From CAZGDB01 sp964524705 (GTDB taxonomy: Bacteria > Pseudomonadota > Gammaproteobacteria > Berkiellales > Berkiellaceae): a stretch of 64,000 nucleotides of DNA. The stretch spans positions 36,776 through 100,775 of the forward strand of contig CAZGDB010000003.1 of assembly GCA_964524705.1 (NCBI GenBank), read 5' to 3'. The notes beneath the pieces are model-generated. The model did no database searches. It was not told the DNA's origin and was given only the letters and a program-made list of their open reading frames with translations. The stretch's first letter is position 1, and each line of letters begins with the position of its first letter. Shown in pieces: positions 1-8,346 of this stretch. The translations under genes and the position numbers were made by a program.

Positions 1-950
1 CACTACCGGTTAAAATGATGCTGAATGTGGGTAATCCTGATAGAGCATTCACGTTTGCACAGATGCCTCACCAAGGGGTAGGATTAGCGCGTTTAGAGTT
101 TATTATTGGGCAAACGATTGGCATCCACCCCAAAGCTTGTTTGCATCCTGAAACCGTTGATGCTGCCACCAAAACGTTAATCGCAGATAAAATCCACGGT
201 TATGCTTCAGCGCGTGAGTTCTATGTACAAAAACTTGTTGAAGGCTTAGCAACCCTAGCCTGTGCTTTTGCCCCCTACACGGTAATCGCAAGATTCTCTG
301 ACTTTAAGAGTAATGAATATGCCAACCTTATTGGCGGTAAACAATTTGAGCCTATAGAAGAAAACCCCATGATGGGCTATCGTGGTGCAAGTCGTTATAT
401 CAGTGATTTTTCAGAATGTTTTGCCTTAGAAGTAGAAGCTGTATTGAAAGTCCGTAATACACTAGGCTTGAAAAACCTCGCCGTTATGGTCCCTTTTGTA
501 CGCACCCTAGAAGAAGCTAAAAAAACCACTGAATTACTCGCCTCCATGGGACTAAAACGCCCAGATGTGCCTATTTATATGATGTGTGAAGTCCCTAGTA
601 ATGCACTGCTTGCAGATGCGTTCTTAGAGTATTTTGATGGGTTCTCTATTGGGTCTAACGATTTAACCCAGCTCACTCTAGGGATAGACCGGGATTCTGG
701 TTTAGTAGCCAGTGGCTTTAATGAACGCGATCCAGCAGTGTTGGCATTACTCAAAAAAGCCATTACCGCTTGTCACAAACAAAACAAGTATGTGGGTATT
801 TGTGGTCAAGGTCCTTCTGACCATCCAGACTTTGCGTTATGGTTACTGCAAGAGAAAATCACCAGTCTTTCGCTGAACCCGGACTCCTTAGAGCGCACCT
901 GGCAATCTTTGAGCAAAAGCCTCAAAGATAACCCAGTTACGGAACGCTAA
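1..950 (+). CDS. ppsA: Phosphoenolpyruvate synthase, C-terminal part (5' end outside window)
   Basis: PEP synthase converts pyruvate and ATP to phosphoenolpyruvate, AMP and phosphate in gluconeogenesis. The reading frame is open back to base 3, so this is the 3' part of a longer gene (the family is usually about 790 residues). The visible part is the PEP-utilising TIM-barrel domain: NVGNPDRAF, then GVGLARLEFI, IGSNDLTQLTLGIDRDSG, and GICGQGPSDHP, which carries the catalytic cysteine. The end is intact. It stops 7 bases before the convergent small gene at 958-1491, with no terminator visible between them. Confidence 0.95.
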   Translation, partial: LPVKMMLNVGNPDRAFTFAQMPHQGVGLARLEFIIGQTIGIHPKACLHPETVDAATKTLIADKIHGYASAREFYVQKLVEGLATLACAFAPYTVIARFSDFKSNEYANLIGGKQFEPIEENPMMGYRGASRYISDFSECFALEVEAVLKVRNTLGLKNLAVMVPFVRTLEEAKKTTELLASMGLKRPDVPIYMMCEVPSNALLADAFLEYFDGFSIGSNDLTQLTLGIDRDSGLVASGFNERDPAVLALLKKAITACHKQNKYVGICGQGPSDHPDFALWLLQEKITSLSLNPDSLERTWQSLSKSLKDNPVTER

Positions 951-957
951 AAACTTA

Positions 958-1491
958 TCAGCTGGGCAGAACCTCGTACACCGCGCCGATCTGCCCTTCG
1001 ATAACTGGAAACAATAAAGCATAGCTCACCCGCCATACTTGATTATCAGGCGTACGTAAACTCACTGTTTTAGGGTTAATGCGCTCAATTACTCCGCTAA
1101 TCGTTGCACCCGTACGCTCATTCGTAAACCCCACCTGTTCCCCAATAGCCACATCATGGCGGGTCAGATGCTTGTTTTTAGTTTCGGTAAAAAAAGAACG
1201 ACTATCAATATTAATCATATAATAAGGCACTTGCACTTTTTCACGGTCTTCAAGATTCCTGACTAAAACCACAGTACGCGATTTTTCTAAAACAACCCCC
1301 GAAAATAAGGTCCGCCGTCTTGCATCAAAATACTCTATCGTGTCCCCAATATTAATTTTTTGGGCCACCTGTAAAATACGTTTAGGGTCTCGCTGTTCTA
1401 TCTCTAAAGCGAGTGATAAGCGATAAATCTCATACAAACTCGCTTTTTTTAAAAACGCCAGCCAATCATCATAGTTAACTACTTCACTCAT
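958..1491 (-). CDS. Uncharacterised protein with two SH3-like barrel modules
   Basis: I do not recognise this 177-residue protein. After a short helical N-terminus it has two repeated beta-rich segments, each opening with a 'G-ohmo' turn: about 47-95 (NIGDTIEYFDARRRTLFSGVV) and about 116-165 (IGEQVGFTNERTGATISGVI). These look like small SH3/KOW/Tudor-type barrels, a fold often used to bind nucleic acid or protein. No signal peptide or membrane segment is seen. It has its own space upstream, after the terminator of the ankyrin gene, so it is probably transcribed alone. The fold call is inference. Confidence 0.7.
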   Translation of the reverse strand: MSEVVNYDDWLAFLKKASLYEIYRLSLALEIEQRDPKRILQVAQKINIGDTIEYFDARRRTLFSGVVLEKSRTVVLVRNLEDREKVQVPYYMINIDSRSFFTETKNKHLTRHDVAIGEQVGFTNERTGATISGVIERINPKTVSLRTPDNQVWRVSYALLFPVIEGQIGAVYEVLPS

Positions 1492-1507
1492 TACTGCTTA
1501 CACATAC

Positions 1508-1534
1508 AAAAAAATACCCATTGCTGGGTATTTT
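1508..1534 (-). terminator. Rho-independent terminator of the 319-residue ankyrin gene
   Basis: A perfect 10-bp stem (AAAATACCCA / TGGGTATTTT, 1511-1520 and 1525-1534) with a 4-base loop lies 27 bases after the ankyrin gene's stop. Read on the minus strand it is followed by a run of T. It separates the ankyrin gene from the small gene at 958-1491. Confidence 0.75.
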
Positions 1535-1560
1535 AACAAAAACGAGCCGCTATAACACTG

Positions 1561-2520
1561 TTACAATTTATGAGTCGGATTTTTAATAGTTTCATAGCCT
1601 ACAGGCAGGCGCGTCTGCATTGCTTTTTCCGCTGGTGATGCCTGTACCGGCTTCATCGGTTTTGGAGCTAAAATAGAAGCATCATAGTCCGCTAAAGCCT
1701 GTTTGAACTCAGGTCTACCCTTACTTCTTAAGACATCTAGGTCCTTAGCTTTATCCAAAGGACAGACTTTAATCATCTCGACCATTAAATCAACTACGAC
1801 TTGACGCTCCTCATCATTAGCAATCGACTTACGTAATTTATTAACCGTTTTAAAAGTATGCTTAAAATCTAAATTTTGATCCATCAACAACGCCGCCTTT
1901 AATCGCAGATCTTTATTTTTAAAAGCCCAATACAGGACCGTAGTATTATCAGGATAAGCCCTATTTAACCAGCTTTTTGCAGCAATTAATGCAATAGCCA
2001 CATCGGTATACCCATTTTTAGCAGCATAATAGAGGGCATCATATCCCCCATCATATTTTTTATCTACATGGTTTCCCAAAATATTTTTTCCAATCAAGAA
2101 ATTTGCAACCGCAGTACGTTTATCCTTTTGTTCCTTCTCCGTTGGAAGATCCAATAATAACTGTAACGCATTCATACCCAAAACATCAGTTAAGTTGATA
2201 TCTGCACCCACATCTAATAATACTTGTAACATTTTTAAATCGCCTTTCAATGCAACGGCATGTAAAATGGGACGGGTATTTTTATAGGCATAAAAAGAAG
2301 CACCATTTGCTTTACAAAACCGAACAGCAGTTTCATCGCCTTTTAAGGCGGCGCACATCATAGCGGCGTCTTTTAATTTTTGATCAAAGGTATTAAACAC
2401 ATCCAAGCTAAGACGATCAAAATCTATTTTTGCCAATTGATATGCTTTTGAAACCAAATCTAACTCGCCGTTCATTGTTTGCAATTTTTCCAAAGTTGCT
2501 TTAATATCATCTGCACCCAT
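1561..2520 (-). CDS. Ankyrin-repeat protein (319 residues), possible effector
   Basis: Residues about 50-215 form ankyrin-type helical repeats, for example PILHAVALKGDLKMLQVLLD followed by VGADINLTDVLGMNALQLLL, and ALYYAAKNGYTDVAIALI. The C-terminal 100 residues are not ankyrin-like and are rich in Lys and Pro, ending NPTHKL. There is no signal peptide, so it is made in the cytoplasm. An AGGAG box sits 9 bases before the ATG. It lies 68 bases downstream of another ankyrin gene on the same strand, so the two are probably co-transcribed. Ankyrin proteins of intracellular gammaproteobacteria are often secreted effectors; that role here is inference. Confidence 0.85.
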   Translation of the reverse strand: MGADDIKATLEKLQTMNGELDLVSKAYQLAKIDFDRLSLDVFNTFDQKLKDAAMMCAALKGDETAVRFCKANGASFYAYKNTRPILHAVALKGDLKMLQVLLDVGADINLTDVLGMNALQLLLDLPTEKEQKDKRTAVANFLIGKNILGNHVDKKYDGGYDALYYAAKNGYTDVAIALIAAKSWLNRAYPDNTTVLYWAFKNKDLRLKAALLMDQNLDFKHTFKTVNKLRKSIANDEERQVVVDLMVEMIKVCPLDKAKDLDVLRSKGRPEFKQALADYDASILAPKPMKPVQASPAEKAMQTRLPVGYETIKNPTHKL

Positions 2521-2588
2521 TATACACTCCTAAAGTTCTACACTACTCCCCTTTGAAGATAGTACACTTTTCAAAAAACAGGAGATTT

Positions 2589-4421
2589 TTACAACATTTC
2601 AGGAGCTACACGTTTAGAAAATCCCACATCTTCAAACCCTATATCTAAAGATTTCTCAGATAATTGAAAGTGAACTGTTTTTTTAGGCTTCTGCAAAGTT
2701 ATCGCCGGCGGCAAAAATTCAAACCCATATGCTTGCCTCAAGGAATCAAACATCGGATGTCGTGCTAGATCTGAGTGCATCCGCACTAAACAACGCAGAT
2801 ACATTATCGTTAACGTTGGAAAATACAAAGCACCAGTAGCCCCATCCTTTTGTTTCTGTAATTTTTGTAATTTTGCAGCATTTCTCGGTGCATCCCCGAA
2901 ATAAGCCCTCAAACATTCACTTGCTTCATGCAGCGCTCCCCCGTCATCCCTTTCCTCATCATCAGTACCCGTCCCTAAAAACTCAAAACCAGGTTCTGTT
3001 CTAAAAATATCAAATAGAGAATTATTTTTTATTCTTGGGTGAGTCAACACCAAATACCGCAGTCCCAACAAAGGTTGTGCCGGATAATAAACATACGTCT
3101 GCGGCAATGCATTTTTTTTGCAATTCCAGCTTATATAGGCCGAGTCATTCTCTTCACGCCTAGCATATTCTTCAAAAAAAGAATAATATGTATACAATAT
3201 TGCACTCGCTTCACTTTCAGGATTAATATTCCCCCAATATTGTTTAAGCAATAATTCAAAAAACTTGTCATACTCTATCTCTTTTAAAGCGTCTTCTAAA
3301 CCTTGGTAGGCAGCTGTCATCTTAGGCTCTACTGCAGCCTTGAGCGCCCCTAAAACGTTCTGAAAAACCAATTCTAATGCAGCATCTTTAAATTTAAACA
3401 TCCTATTCTGTAAAAAAAGAAGATACGCACCAGGAATGTGTATTTTTTGATCTTCAAATACTAAAAAACTGGCAATACTGGTTTCCCATAAATCCTTTTT
3501 ATGTTCAAAAGCTTTTTCTATAAGCCTTCTTAAGCCTTGCAGTTTATTCGCCAATAAATCAATCTTGTACTCCTCGGGATCTTTATTTTTAGTTCGAAAA
3601 TTAATATGTTTTATAAACGCTGATTCTCTATCTTCTAAAACACCCCGTGCACGTAGTAATGCCTGTGCTGCTGGGTTGCTCTCAAAAAAATTTAAAATTC
3701 GTTTGTTAAAAACCCTCCACTCTTTATCTTTTTTAATCGAGACATTTAATAATAAATCTTTTTGTTGCAATAACTGTAAAACCAATGCAGGATCTTCCCA
3801 AAAAACTGCCTGGTGAAAAATCCGTATCCCTTTGGAATTGGGAACATTACAATCTGCACCATACTGCATTAATAATGCTACCGAAGGCGCTGCGGCATCC
3901 GACTGAATAATCAAATGAATCGCTTCTTCCCCTACAGCATTCTTAGCACGCACGTTGGAACCTGCTTTTAACAACAAACTTAAAGTTTCTAAAAGCAGCG
4001 CATGTTTATTAGGGTCTTTCCAGGCATGATGCCGGAGTAACTGATGCAAAGCTGTTTCACCCAACAAATCTGAAACCGCCACATTTACACCCTGTGCAAG
4101 CAATAATTTCACAATCTCTAAAGATAAGGCATCATATACAAAACACCCCATAACCCCCATCAAAACCGTTTGTAATCGCGCGTTCAATCCAGTAACACTG
4201 GCCCCCTTTTTTAGTAAAAAACGCACCACCTCCAGTTTTCGATGAACCACTGCAAGACGCAATGCATTTTCCCCACCGATAGTAGCCTCTAAATTGGCAC
4301 ACAATCCAACCAAGTCTTCCACCGCTTCTAAGTCACCGGCACATACTTTTTGATGCAAGACACTGAGCAATTTTTGTGAATCATAATTTTTATAAAATGC
4401 CTTTTTGATGCGACGCAACAT
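2589..4421 (-). CDS. Ankyrin-repeat protein (610 residues), possible effector
   Basis: N-terminal residues about 18-225 contain four to five ankyrin repeats (ENALRLAVVHRKLEVVRFLL, ETALHQLLRHH, EEAIHLIIQSD, IRIFHQAVFWEDPALVLQLL). The remaining 380 residues match nothing I recognise: a basic helical stretch around 265-310, then mixed alpha/beta sequence rich in Tyr and Phe. There is no signal peptide or membrane span. A CAGGAGC ribosome site precedes the ATG. It sits directly upstream of the 319-residue ankyrin gene. The unknown C-terminal domain is a likely functional module and the ankyrins likely bind a partner; both are inference. Confidence 0.85.
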   Translation of the reverse strand: MLRRIKKAFYKNYDSQKLLSVLHQKVCAGDLEAVEDLVGLCANLEATIGGENALRLAVVHRKLEVVRFLLKKGASVTGLNARLQTVLMGVMGCFVYDALSLEIVKLLLAQGVNVAVSDLLGETALHQLLRHHAWKDPNKHALLLETLSLLLKAGSNVRAKNAVGEEAIHLIIQSDAAAPSVALLMQYGADCNVPNSKGIRIFHQAVFWEDPALVLQLLQQKDLLLNVSIKKDKEWRVFNKRILNFFESNPAAQALLRARGVLEDRESAFIKHINFRTKNKDPEEYKIDLLANKLQGLRRLIEKAFEHKKDLWETSIASFLVFEDQKIHIPGAYLLFLQNRMFKFKDAALELVFQNVLGALKAAVEPKMTAAYQGLEDALKEIEYDKFFELLLKQYWGNINPESEASAILYTYYSFFEEYARREENDSAYISWNCKKNALPQTYVYYPAQPLLGLRYLVLTHPRIKNNSLFDIFRTEPGFEFLGTGTDDEERDDGGALHEASECLRAYFGDAPRNAAKLQKLQKQKDGATGALYFPTLTIMYLRCLVRMHSDLARHPMFDSLRQAYGFEFLPPAITLQKPKKTVHFQLSEKSLDIGFEDVGFSKRVAPEML

Positions 4422-4489
4422 ATCGTGCTCCTGGAGAATTCTAGTATTATTTTTTAATAGATGTTAATTTTATAACTTATAATATAGGC

Positions 4490-4515
4490 GCATACGCCAC
4501 AGGTGTGGCGTATGC
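4490..4515 (-). terminator. Strong GC-rich hairpin downstream of prpD
   Basis: A perfect 12-bp inverted repeat (GCATACGCCACA / TGTGGCGTATGC, 2-base centre) lies 26 bases after the prpD stop and 68 bases before the next gene's start. It lacks a clean T run on either strand, so it may be a weak terminator, an mRNA 3'-end stabiliser, or an operator for the ankyrin gene. Confidence 0.5.
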
Positions 4516-4541
4516 TAACACTGCTGAGAATTTAAAGAAAA

Positions 4542-6008
4542 TCAGAGTGTGCTACTTTTACCTTTGGCACTATGACCCACTTGGGTGCGAGTCGTTAAAA
4601 GTTGGCCGATGAATTGGTCAATACTCAAATCCATACAACCTGTAGGATCTGCCATCAATGCACTAATTTTTTCCGCTTGGCTCTTTGGATAATGATCTTG
4701 GCAAGCATTCTGGAACTTTTGTTCTAATAATGGCAAACCTTCCCCACGTCGCGTAGGATGCCCCAAGGGGGCTTCTACGGTTTTGCTCAAACTACGGCCA
4801 TCCTTGCACTGCACCGTTACTCGGTTAGGAATGTATCGTTTTTGTGGGTCAAAATAATGCTTTGTAAAAATAGGATCTTCTACCACCGTCATTTTAGCTC
4901 TGAGTGCATCAATCTTAGGGTCTGATGCAAATTCATCTGTATAGGAATGTGCGGTAATTTCACCATGCAACAGTGCTACTGCAACCATATATTCTATACA
5001 ATGGTCTCTGTCTGCATAGTTATTCAAAGGTCCGGTTTTATGAATAATTTGACATCCTGCTTTTTGAGTTGCAATTTCAATCCGCTCAATACTGCTGCAA
5101 TCCCCTTTGAGTTGTTGGTGCAAAGCTAAAGCAGCTTCCACTGCTGTTTGACCATGAAATTCTGCAGGATAGCTAATTTTAAATAAAATATTTTCCATCA
5201 CATAGCTGCCCAAAGGTTGCGCGAGTTGCATTTTTTGGCCCTTGAAAAGCACCTGTTCTAGGCCCCAACGTGGTGCCGTTAATACAGTTGGGATCCCAGG
5301 GTCTCCCTGCTGGACCAACCAAGCCAACAATACAGCCCGGCCGACAGCATCCGCAGCAGCCCAGGATTTACGACGGGTGGTATTGGGGGAGTGTCTATAA
5401 GTACGTAAAGGATGTCCATCTACAAAAGCGTGAGACAATGCCGCTAAAACTTTATCTTTATTGGGCTGAATAATATAACTACTCATCGCTGTTGCTGCGA
5501 CTTTGAGTAAAATTACATGATCTAAACCTTGCGCATTAAACGCATGATTCAAAGCGAGCACCCCTTGAATTTCATAAGCTTTGATCATCATATGGAGCAA
5601 ATCTCTGACCGTCCACACCGCTTGCCCGGGGACCCTGGCGCGTTGTGCACCATAATCCATCACAGCTAATAAAGCGCCTAAGTTATCCGAAGGATGCCCC
5701 CATTCACTGGCTAACCACGTATCATTATAATCTAGCCAGCGTATACAAGCCGTCATATCAAAAGCTGCTTTCACGGGATCTAACACCAATGAAGTGCCAA
5801 TCACCCGTGACCCACAGGGTACTAAGGTGTCAGGTACAATGGGTCCCAAAATACGGCGACATTCTTGGACCTCTTGCCCCATCCACATACACGCCAAAGC
5901 GTCTTTTAACGCAATAAAAGCGCCATCCACTGCCGCCACATTAAAATCTGGGGGGGAACACACATAATCTGCAATCGTCACTAACAGCTCATCATAGGTA
6001 TACTTCAT
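4542..6008 (-). CDS. prpD: MmgE/PrpD-family 2-methylcitrate dehydratase
   Basis: This 488-residue protein is close in length to PrpD (about 483), which dehydrates 2-methylcitrate to 2-methyl-cis-aconitate in propionate breakdown. Typical segments are LDYNDTWLASEWGHPSDNLG near residue 92, ALSHAFVDGHPLRTYRHSP near 190, YPAEFHGQTAVEAAL near 282 and the LGHPTRRGEG segment near 418. A GGAGAGG box precedes the ATG. It follows prpB and prpC on the same strand, which supports the methylcitrate role, but about 310 bases with a RhuM remnant lie between prpC and prpD. No prpF, acnD or prpR is present nearby. Confidence 0.93.
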   Translation of the reverse strand: MKYTYDELLVTIADYVCSPPDFNVAAVDGAFIALKDALACMWMGQEVQECRRILGPIVPDTLVPCGSRVIGTSLVLDPVKAAFDMTACIRWLDYNDTWLASEWGHPSDNLGALLAVMDYGAQRARVPGQAVWTVRDLLHMMIKAYEIQGVLALNHAFNAQGLDHVILLKVAATAMSSYIIQPNKDKVLAALSHAFVDGHPLRTYRHSPNTTRRKSWAAADAVGRAVLLAWLVQQGDPGIPTVLTAPRWGLEQVLFKGQKMQLAQPLGSYVMENILFKISYPAEFHGQTAVEAALALHQQLKGDCSSIERIEIATQKAGCQIIHKTGPLNNYADRDHCIEYMVAVALLHGEITAHSYTDEFASDPKIDALRAKMTVVEDPIFTKHYFDPQKRYIPNRVTVQCKDGRSLSKTVEAPLGHPTRRGEGLPLLEQKFQNACQDHYPKSQAEKISALMADPTGCMDLSIDQFIGQLLTTRTQVGHSAKGKSSTL

Positions 6009-6069
6009 GGCCTCTCCAAATATCAGGCTTTATGCCTTGCAAGATCATTTTAAATAAAAACTAGTCGTT

Positions 6070-6315
6070 TTAGCATATTAATTTCCGAGTGTTGCATGCA
6101 ACAGTTGAATTTCGAGGTAACTCCCCGTCTTTAAAGACATTGGCTAAATGTCGCGAAATCACTGAGTTGTCACGTCTAAAAAAGTCAGGCAAATGATTTA
6201 GAGATAACCATAATGTTTTTTCTGTAAGCTGCACCTCAACGACAATATCCCCATTTTCAGATTTGTAAATGAGCATATTGTCTTGTGTCTGCTGTTGCTG
6301 ATTGGTATGGTTCAT
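6070..6315 (-). pseudogene. RhuM-family protein, N-terminal remnant
   Basis: Eighty-one residues match the start of RhuM-family (virulence RhuM) proteins: a Gln-rich lead, IYKSENGDIVVEVQLTEKTL, then LPDFFRRDNSVISRHLANVF and KDGELPRNSTVA. The family is usually about 330 residues, so roughly three quarters is missing. The match ends abruptly at NSTVA, followed by nine unrelated residues and a stop. It begins only 5 bases after the prpC stop and ends about 60 bases before prpD. The rest of the gene is not seen nearby. The remnant is probably non-functional. Confidence 0.75.
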
Positions 6316-6320
6316 ACGGA

Positions 6321-7448
6321 TTAATCCCGTTGTTGTATCGGTACATACTTCTGTGGCGGTGGTCCCACATATTCTGCTGCTGGTCTAATCAACCGATTAT
6401 TTTGACGTTGCTCAATAATATGGGCTGACCACCCACTTAAACGTGCAAAGACAAATAAAGGGGTATAGAAAGGAATGGGGATGCCCATTGCAAAGTACAA
6501 GACGGCACTATAAAAATCGACATTCGGGAACATGTTTTTTTCTCGCGCCATTACCTGCTCTACGCGCTCAGCAATCTCAAACAGGGACATCAAATCTGCC
6601 TGTTGACACAATTTTTTCGCCCAAGGCTTAATCAGTGTCGATCTGGGATCTTGTTTTTTATACACCCTATGCCCAAAACCCATAATCAATCGTTTTTGAG
6701 CTAACAATCCCACCACTTTTTTCTCAGCTTCCTCAGGATTACGACAGGTCAGTAATAAATGCATAACTGCCTCATTAGCTCCCCCATGTAAATGCCCTTT
6801 TAAAGTGCTAATCGCAGAACATAAACAAGAATAAAAATCTGACAACGTTGCAGCAGTTACCCTTGCTGCAAAGGTAGAGGCATTAAATTCATGTTCGGCA
6901 TACAACACCCAAGAAACCGCTAAAGCTTTTGCAGCTTCAGGGGCAATTTCTCGTTGTAAAAGCCCGACTAAAAAATATTCTGGTATAGACGTCAATGCGC
7001 CAGAGCGATGTTGCACACTCATACGTTTGCCATGCTTATGAAAATGATGCCAATAATTCAATGTGCTCGGCAACAACACCATCAAACGCTCTGCAATCGT
7101 CCATGGGGTCATTTGTAAATCTTCAGGCTCAATACTGCCTAAAAAAGAAACTACTGTTCTTAATACATCCATCGGATGTGTGGTGACTGGCAGCATTTCT
7201 AAAATGGTTTGTACCGGTGTAGGAAGCCCCACATGCGTTGCTAAACGATGCTGCATTTGTTGTAAACTTTTCATATTCGGCAAATGACTATGCAATAATA
7301 AATAGGCGACTTCTTCATAATTAGGATATTCTATTAAATCCGTAATTGAGTGCCCTCTATAAAATAATCCATCTCCTGCTTCTTCTACATGTGAAATCGC
7401 AGTTTGTCCTGCAACCACGCCTCTTAATCCTGCTGTATTATCACTCAT
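6321..7448 (-). CDS. prpC: 2-methylcitrate synthase
   Basis: A citrate-synthase family enzyme that condenses propionyl-CoA with oxaloacetate. Visible catalytic elements are HGGANEAVM (His), the family signature GFGHRVYKKQDPRS, and FPNVDFYSAVLYFAMGIP (Asp). With the chosen start it has 375 residues, similar to PrpC (about 389). I chose the ATG at 7448 because a GGGAGAGGGC box lies just upstream and the product begins like other PrpC proteins (SDNTAGLRGVVAGQTAI); a longer form would start at 7496 inside prpB. It overlaps the prpB stop by 8 bases, so the two are translationally coupled. Confidence 0.93.
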   Translation of the reverse strand: MSDNTAGLRGVVAGQTAISHVEEAGDGLFYRGHSITDLIEYPNYEEVAYLLLHSHLPNMKSLQQMQHRLATHVGLPTPVQTILEMLPVTTHPMDVLRTVVSFLGSIEPEDLQMTPWTIAERLMVLLPSTLNYWHHFHKHGKRMSVQHRSGALTSIPEYFLVGLLQREIAPEAAKALAVSWVLYAEHEFNASTFAARVTAATLSDFYSCLCSAISTLKGHLHGGANEAVMHLLLTCRNPEEAEKKVVGLLAQKRLIMGFGHRVYKKQDPRSTLIKPWAKKLCQQADLMSLFEIAERVEQVMAREKNMFPNVDFYSAVLYFAMGIPIPFYTPLFVFARLSGWSAHIIEQRQNNRLIRPAAEYVGPPPQKYVPIQQRD

Positions 7449-8301
7449 CTTCTGCCCTCTCCCTAATTTGATTTTGTCGGCTTTCCCAAGCCTCATAATT
7501 TAAAACGGTGTATAACTGTTCACGTGTTTGCATTTTAGAGAGCAAACTTTTTTGTGTTTTTTCTTGTCGTAATGTGTAATAAAACGTTTGTGCTGCAGCA
7601 TGCATCATACGCATAGCCCCCAAGGGGTACAATAACATGCCAACGCCTGCCTCTGCCATTTCTGCATGGCTCCATAAAGGGGTTTTACCAAATTCTGTTA
7701 AATTAACTAACAGTGGCACCTTTAAACTTTTAGTCCAGTCTTTCACCTGTTCTAAAGTTTGTACGGCTTCCACAAAAATTGCATCTGCCCCAGCTGCAAC
7801 ATAGGCTTGTACCCGTTCTTGTACCGCTGCTGGGGTTTCAATGCCTTGCGCATCGGTACGTGCAATTAAATAGACATGAGGTGCAGCATCCTTTAATGCT
7901 TTAATTTTATCGCACATTAATGCGTTACTAATGCAGGTCTTGCCATCGCGATGACCACAGCGTTTGTTTTGTGTCTGATCTTCCAATTGAAGGGCTGCAG
8001 CACCTGCTTGAACCAATACTTTCGTGGCCCTTGCCACCTGAAATGGACCGCCAAAACCATTATCGATATCTACTAATACGGGCAATGCGGTGAGCTGGGT
8101 TATTTTAGCAAGTTCAACAGCTAATTCGGTAAAGGTGATGAGTCCAAGATCTGGTATTCCAAAAGCAACATTCGCAACGCCTGCTCCAGATAAATATAAA
8201 GCTTTAAAACCAGCTTGTTCGGCTAGTAGCACAGAATAAGCAGAAGGAACCCCAACGATAGTTAAGGGGCTTTCTAAAGTAAGGGCGTGTTTAAAATCCA
8301 T
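7441..8301 (-). CDS. prpB: 2-methylisocitrate lyase
   Basis: Cleaves 2-methylisocitrate to pyruvate and succinate, the last step of the methylcitrate cycle. The 286-residue protein has the phosphoenolpyruvate mutase/isocitrate lyase barrel: YLSGAGVANVAFGIPDLGL, the metal site VDIDNGFGG, and the lyase signature LEDQTQNKRCGH with the catalytic cysteine. Later elements are ARTDAQG and the IFVEA strand. It is the first prp gene, 45 bases after the 5'-nucleotidase stop on the same strand. A stem-loop in that gap covers its probable ribosome site. Confidence 0.95.
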   Translation of the reverse strand: MDFKHALTLESPLTIVGVPSAYSVLLAEQAGFKALYLSGAGVANVAFGIPDLGLITFTELAVELAKITQLTALPVLVDIDNGFGGPFQVARATKVLVQAGAAALQLEDQTQNKRCGHRDGKTCISNALMCDKIKALKDAAPHVYLIARTDAQGIETPAAVQERVQAYVAAGADAIFVEAVQTLEQVKDWTKSLKVPLLVNLTEFGKTPLWSHAEMAEAGVGMLLYPLGAMRMMHAAAQTFYYTLRQEKTQKSLLSKMQTREQLYTVLNYEAWESRQNQIRERAEDE

Positions 8302-8306
8302 AATAT

Positions 8307-8337
8307 AACTGTCACCATCCTAGCGATGACAACAGTT
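8307..8337 (-). promoter_or_regulatory. Stem-loop in the prpB leader masking the ribosome site
   Basis: In the minus-strand RNA, AACTGTTGTCATC (8337-8325) pairs with GATGGTGACAGTT (8319-8307) around a 5-base loop. The 13 pairs include three consecutive G-U wobbles in the middle. The 3' arm contains GGTGA, the only ribosome-site-like sequence, 10 bases before the prpB ATG. It could act as a translational control hairpin. No T run follows, so a terminator is less likely. Confidence 0.4.
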
Positions 8338-8346
8338 TAACACACA

